A stretch of DNA of 7,849 nt from OMOG01 sp041485845 (GTDB lineage Bacteria; Acidobacteriota; Terriglobia; Bryobacterales; Bryobacteraceae), in NCBI GenBank assembly GCA_041485845.1, contig JBGPKH010000431.1, positions 1 through 7,849 on the forward strand, given 5' to 3'. Below the pieces are notes generated by a model that saw nothing but the letters and a program-made list of their open reading frames with translations, searched no databases and was not told where the DNA came from. Below, one piece after another: positions 6,685-7,849 of this stretch. The position numbers were made by a program, and so were the translations under genes. Every line of letters starts with the position of its first letter. Within the stretch, counting starts at the first letter, position 1.

Positions 6685-7835
6685 TACTTCAAGAACGTGA
6701 CGCAGACCGGTAAGGGCACGTCGAGTTTATCGCCGGTCGCGGTCAGTTTGCCGGAACCAGGGTCGATTCGATACACCAGGACACTCGCTCCCTCCTGGCT
6801 GGCGGCGAAGAGATATCGGCCGGTGGGATCGATGGCGAAGTTGCGCGGGATCTTTCCAACGGGGGTGACGTCCACGAGCGTGAGCGTGCCCTTCGCGGGG
6901 TCGATAGCGAACACCGTGATGGTGTCCTTGCCCCCATTCGAGGTGTCGCGATTCGAGGAATACACGAACTTGCCATTGGGGTGCACGGCGATCTCCGCGG
7001 AGCCTTTGGCGCCGGAATAGTCCGCTGGCACCATCGAGATGTTCTGGAGCGGACTGAGGCTCCCCTTGGCGGCGTCGTAGGAGAAGGCCGTCACGGTGGC
7101 GGCGATTTCGTTGACCACGTAGGCAAACTTGCCCTTGGGATGATACGCCAGGTGGCGCGGTCCCGAGCCGGGCTCTACCTTGGAGAACGGCGGATCGGCC
7201 GGCGGGAGCTTGCCGGCGGCATCGATTTTGTACGTCAAGACCTGATCCAGCCCGAGATCGGTAAACAGCACGAAGCGGCCGTCGGGCGAAGGATTGGCCG
7301 AGTGCGCGTGCGGCCCGCGCTGGCGTGGGTTGACGCTCGAGCCCTTGTGCTGCACGAACGCCGACGCCTCGCCCAGGCTGCCATCCGGGTGGACGGGATA
7401 CGCGGCCACGCTGCCGCCGCCATAGTTGGCGACGAAGAGCCACTTGCCGGTCTTGTCGAGCGCCAGGTGGCAGGGGCCGGGTCCGCCCGAGGAAACCTGG
7501 TTGAGCAATTTCAACTGGCCGGTCTTGGCATCGATGGAAAACGCGGTCACGCCTCCGGTGGGTTTGCCCTGGAAATTGTTATCCTCATTCACCGCGTAGA
7601 GGAAGCGGCGGTTGGGATGGATCGCGAGGAACGATGGATTGCTGGTCTCGGCCACCAGTCCGATGGAGGTGGACTTACCGGTAGCTGGATCGAAGCGGAA
7701 GGCATAAATGCCTTTGCTGTTCTGGCGCGTGTAGGTGCCGATGTAGGCGATCACCTCGCCTTTTTGCGCGGCGGCGGGGGATGGCAGGCAGGCGAGCGCC
7801 ATCGCGGCGGTAAGAAAGCTGGGAATGAATTTCAT
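6684..7835 (-). CDS. Exported lactonase-family beta-propeller protein (6-phosphogluconolactonase-like)
   Basis: This 383-residue protein belongs to the seven-bladed lactonase (YbhE/Pgl-like, PF10282) family. A Sec signal peptide is clear: MKF, hydrophobic residues 4-20, then cleavage near AAA|Q (23/24). The mature protein is therefore probably periplasmic, unlike cytoplasmic Pgl, which hydrolyses 6-phosphogluconolactone. Family landmarks are YIGTYTRQNSKGIYAF (31-46), NPSFLAIHPNRRFLYAVNE (66-84), PCHLALDKTGKWLFVANYGG (121-140), the PHAHS motif (175-179), GPRHLAYHPKGKFAYVVNE (225-243), EIAVHPNGKFVYSSNRDTS (281-299) and IPRNFAIDPTGRYLFAAS (329-346). It ends in VCVTFLK. Length and blade repeats look complete. 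The fold assignment is firm; the substrate is not, because exported paralogues may act on other lactones or be non-catalytic. ATG at 7835 gives the full signal peptide; only 14 upstream bases are visible and no ribosome site is apparent in them. The gene is convergent with the MFS gene. Confidence 0.92.
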   Translation of the reverse strand: MKFIPSFLTAAMALACLPSPAAAQKGEVIAYIGTYTRQNSKGIYAFRFDPATGKSTSIGLVAETSNPSFLAIHPNRRFLYAVNEDNNFQGKPTGGVTAFSIDAKTGQLKLLNQVSSGGPGPCHLALDKTGKWLFVANYGGGSVAAYPVHPDGSLGEASAFVQHKGSSVNPRQRGPHAHSANPSPDGRFVLFTDLGLDQVLTYKIDAAGKLPPADPPFSKVEPGSGPRHLAYHPKGKFAYVVNEIAATVTAFSYDAAKGSLSPLQNISMVPADYSGAKGSAEIAVHPNGKFVYSSNRDTSNGGKDTITVFAIDPAKGTLTLVDVTPVGKIPRNFAIDPTGRYLFAASQEGASVLVYRIDPGSGKLTATGDKLDVPLPVCVTFLK

Positions 7836-7849
7836 GGGTTTAAGGTGTA

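Noticed and set aside
6644..6690. Rho-independent terminator
   Set aside because: The stems are strong, but neither strand has a T-run after them, so the canonical signature is missing.
1..7849. tRNA, rRNA, transposase, integrase, toxin-antitoxin or defence genes
   Set aside because: None was seen on either strand; the coding content is fully explained by the kinase, receptor, transporter and lactonase plus one small ORF.

Overview
The window looks like chromosomal DNA from a high-GC Acidobacteriota member of the Solibacter/Bryobacter type. The main evidence is a 1076-residue Oar-like TonB-dependent receptor with an N-terminal carboxypeptidase-regulatory-like domain, a family strongly expanded in that phylum. 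A PAS hybrid histidine kinase, a Sec-exported beta-propeller lactonase and GC-rich intergenic palindromes fit the same picture. The assignment rests on protein style only; there is no rRNA or other taxonomic marker.

Layout from left to right. Positions 1-73 hold nothing I can support. A 52-codon ORF (74-232, +) with strongly coding-like codon use ends one base short of the end of a convergent soluble hybrid sensor kinase (234-1823, -). A 249-bp divergent intergenic region (1824-2072) separates the kinase from the receptor. It is unusually structured: a hairpin with a GCAA loop, a tract of seven G-runs with quadruplex potential, a degenerate hairpin, and two tandem 41-bp copies of a bipartite palindromic repeat. 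The receptor gene (2073-5303, +) follows, then a short spacer with a period-8 degenerate repeat, then a 12-TM major facilitator transporter (5363 or 5453 to 6631, +). A third, diverged copy of the bipartite palindrome fills the 52-bp convergent gap before the exported lactonase-family beta-propeller (6684-7835, -).

Possible joint function (inference): the receptor could import a ligand across the outer membrane, the MFS protein could move a solute across the inner membrane, and the lactonase-like protein could act in the periplasm. The kinase shares its upstream region with the receptor and might respond to related conditions. Nothing in the sequence fixes a substrate, and the neighbours may be unrelated.

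I found no CRISPR array, transposase, phage gene, defence system, tRNA or rRNA. The most interesting signal is the repeat family. Its second hairpin is almost invariant, while its first hairpin changes sequence completely between loci and still pairs perfectly.
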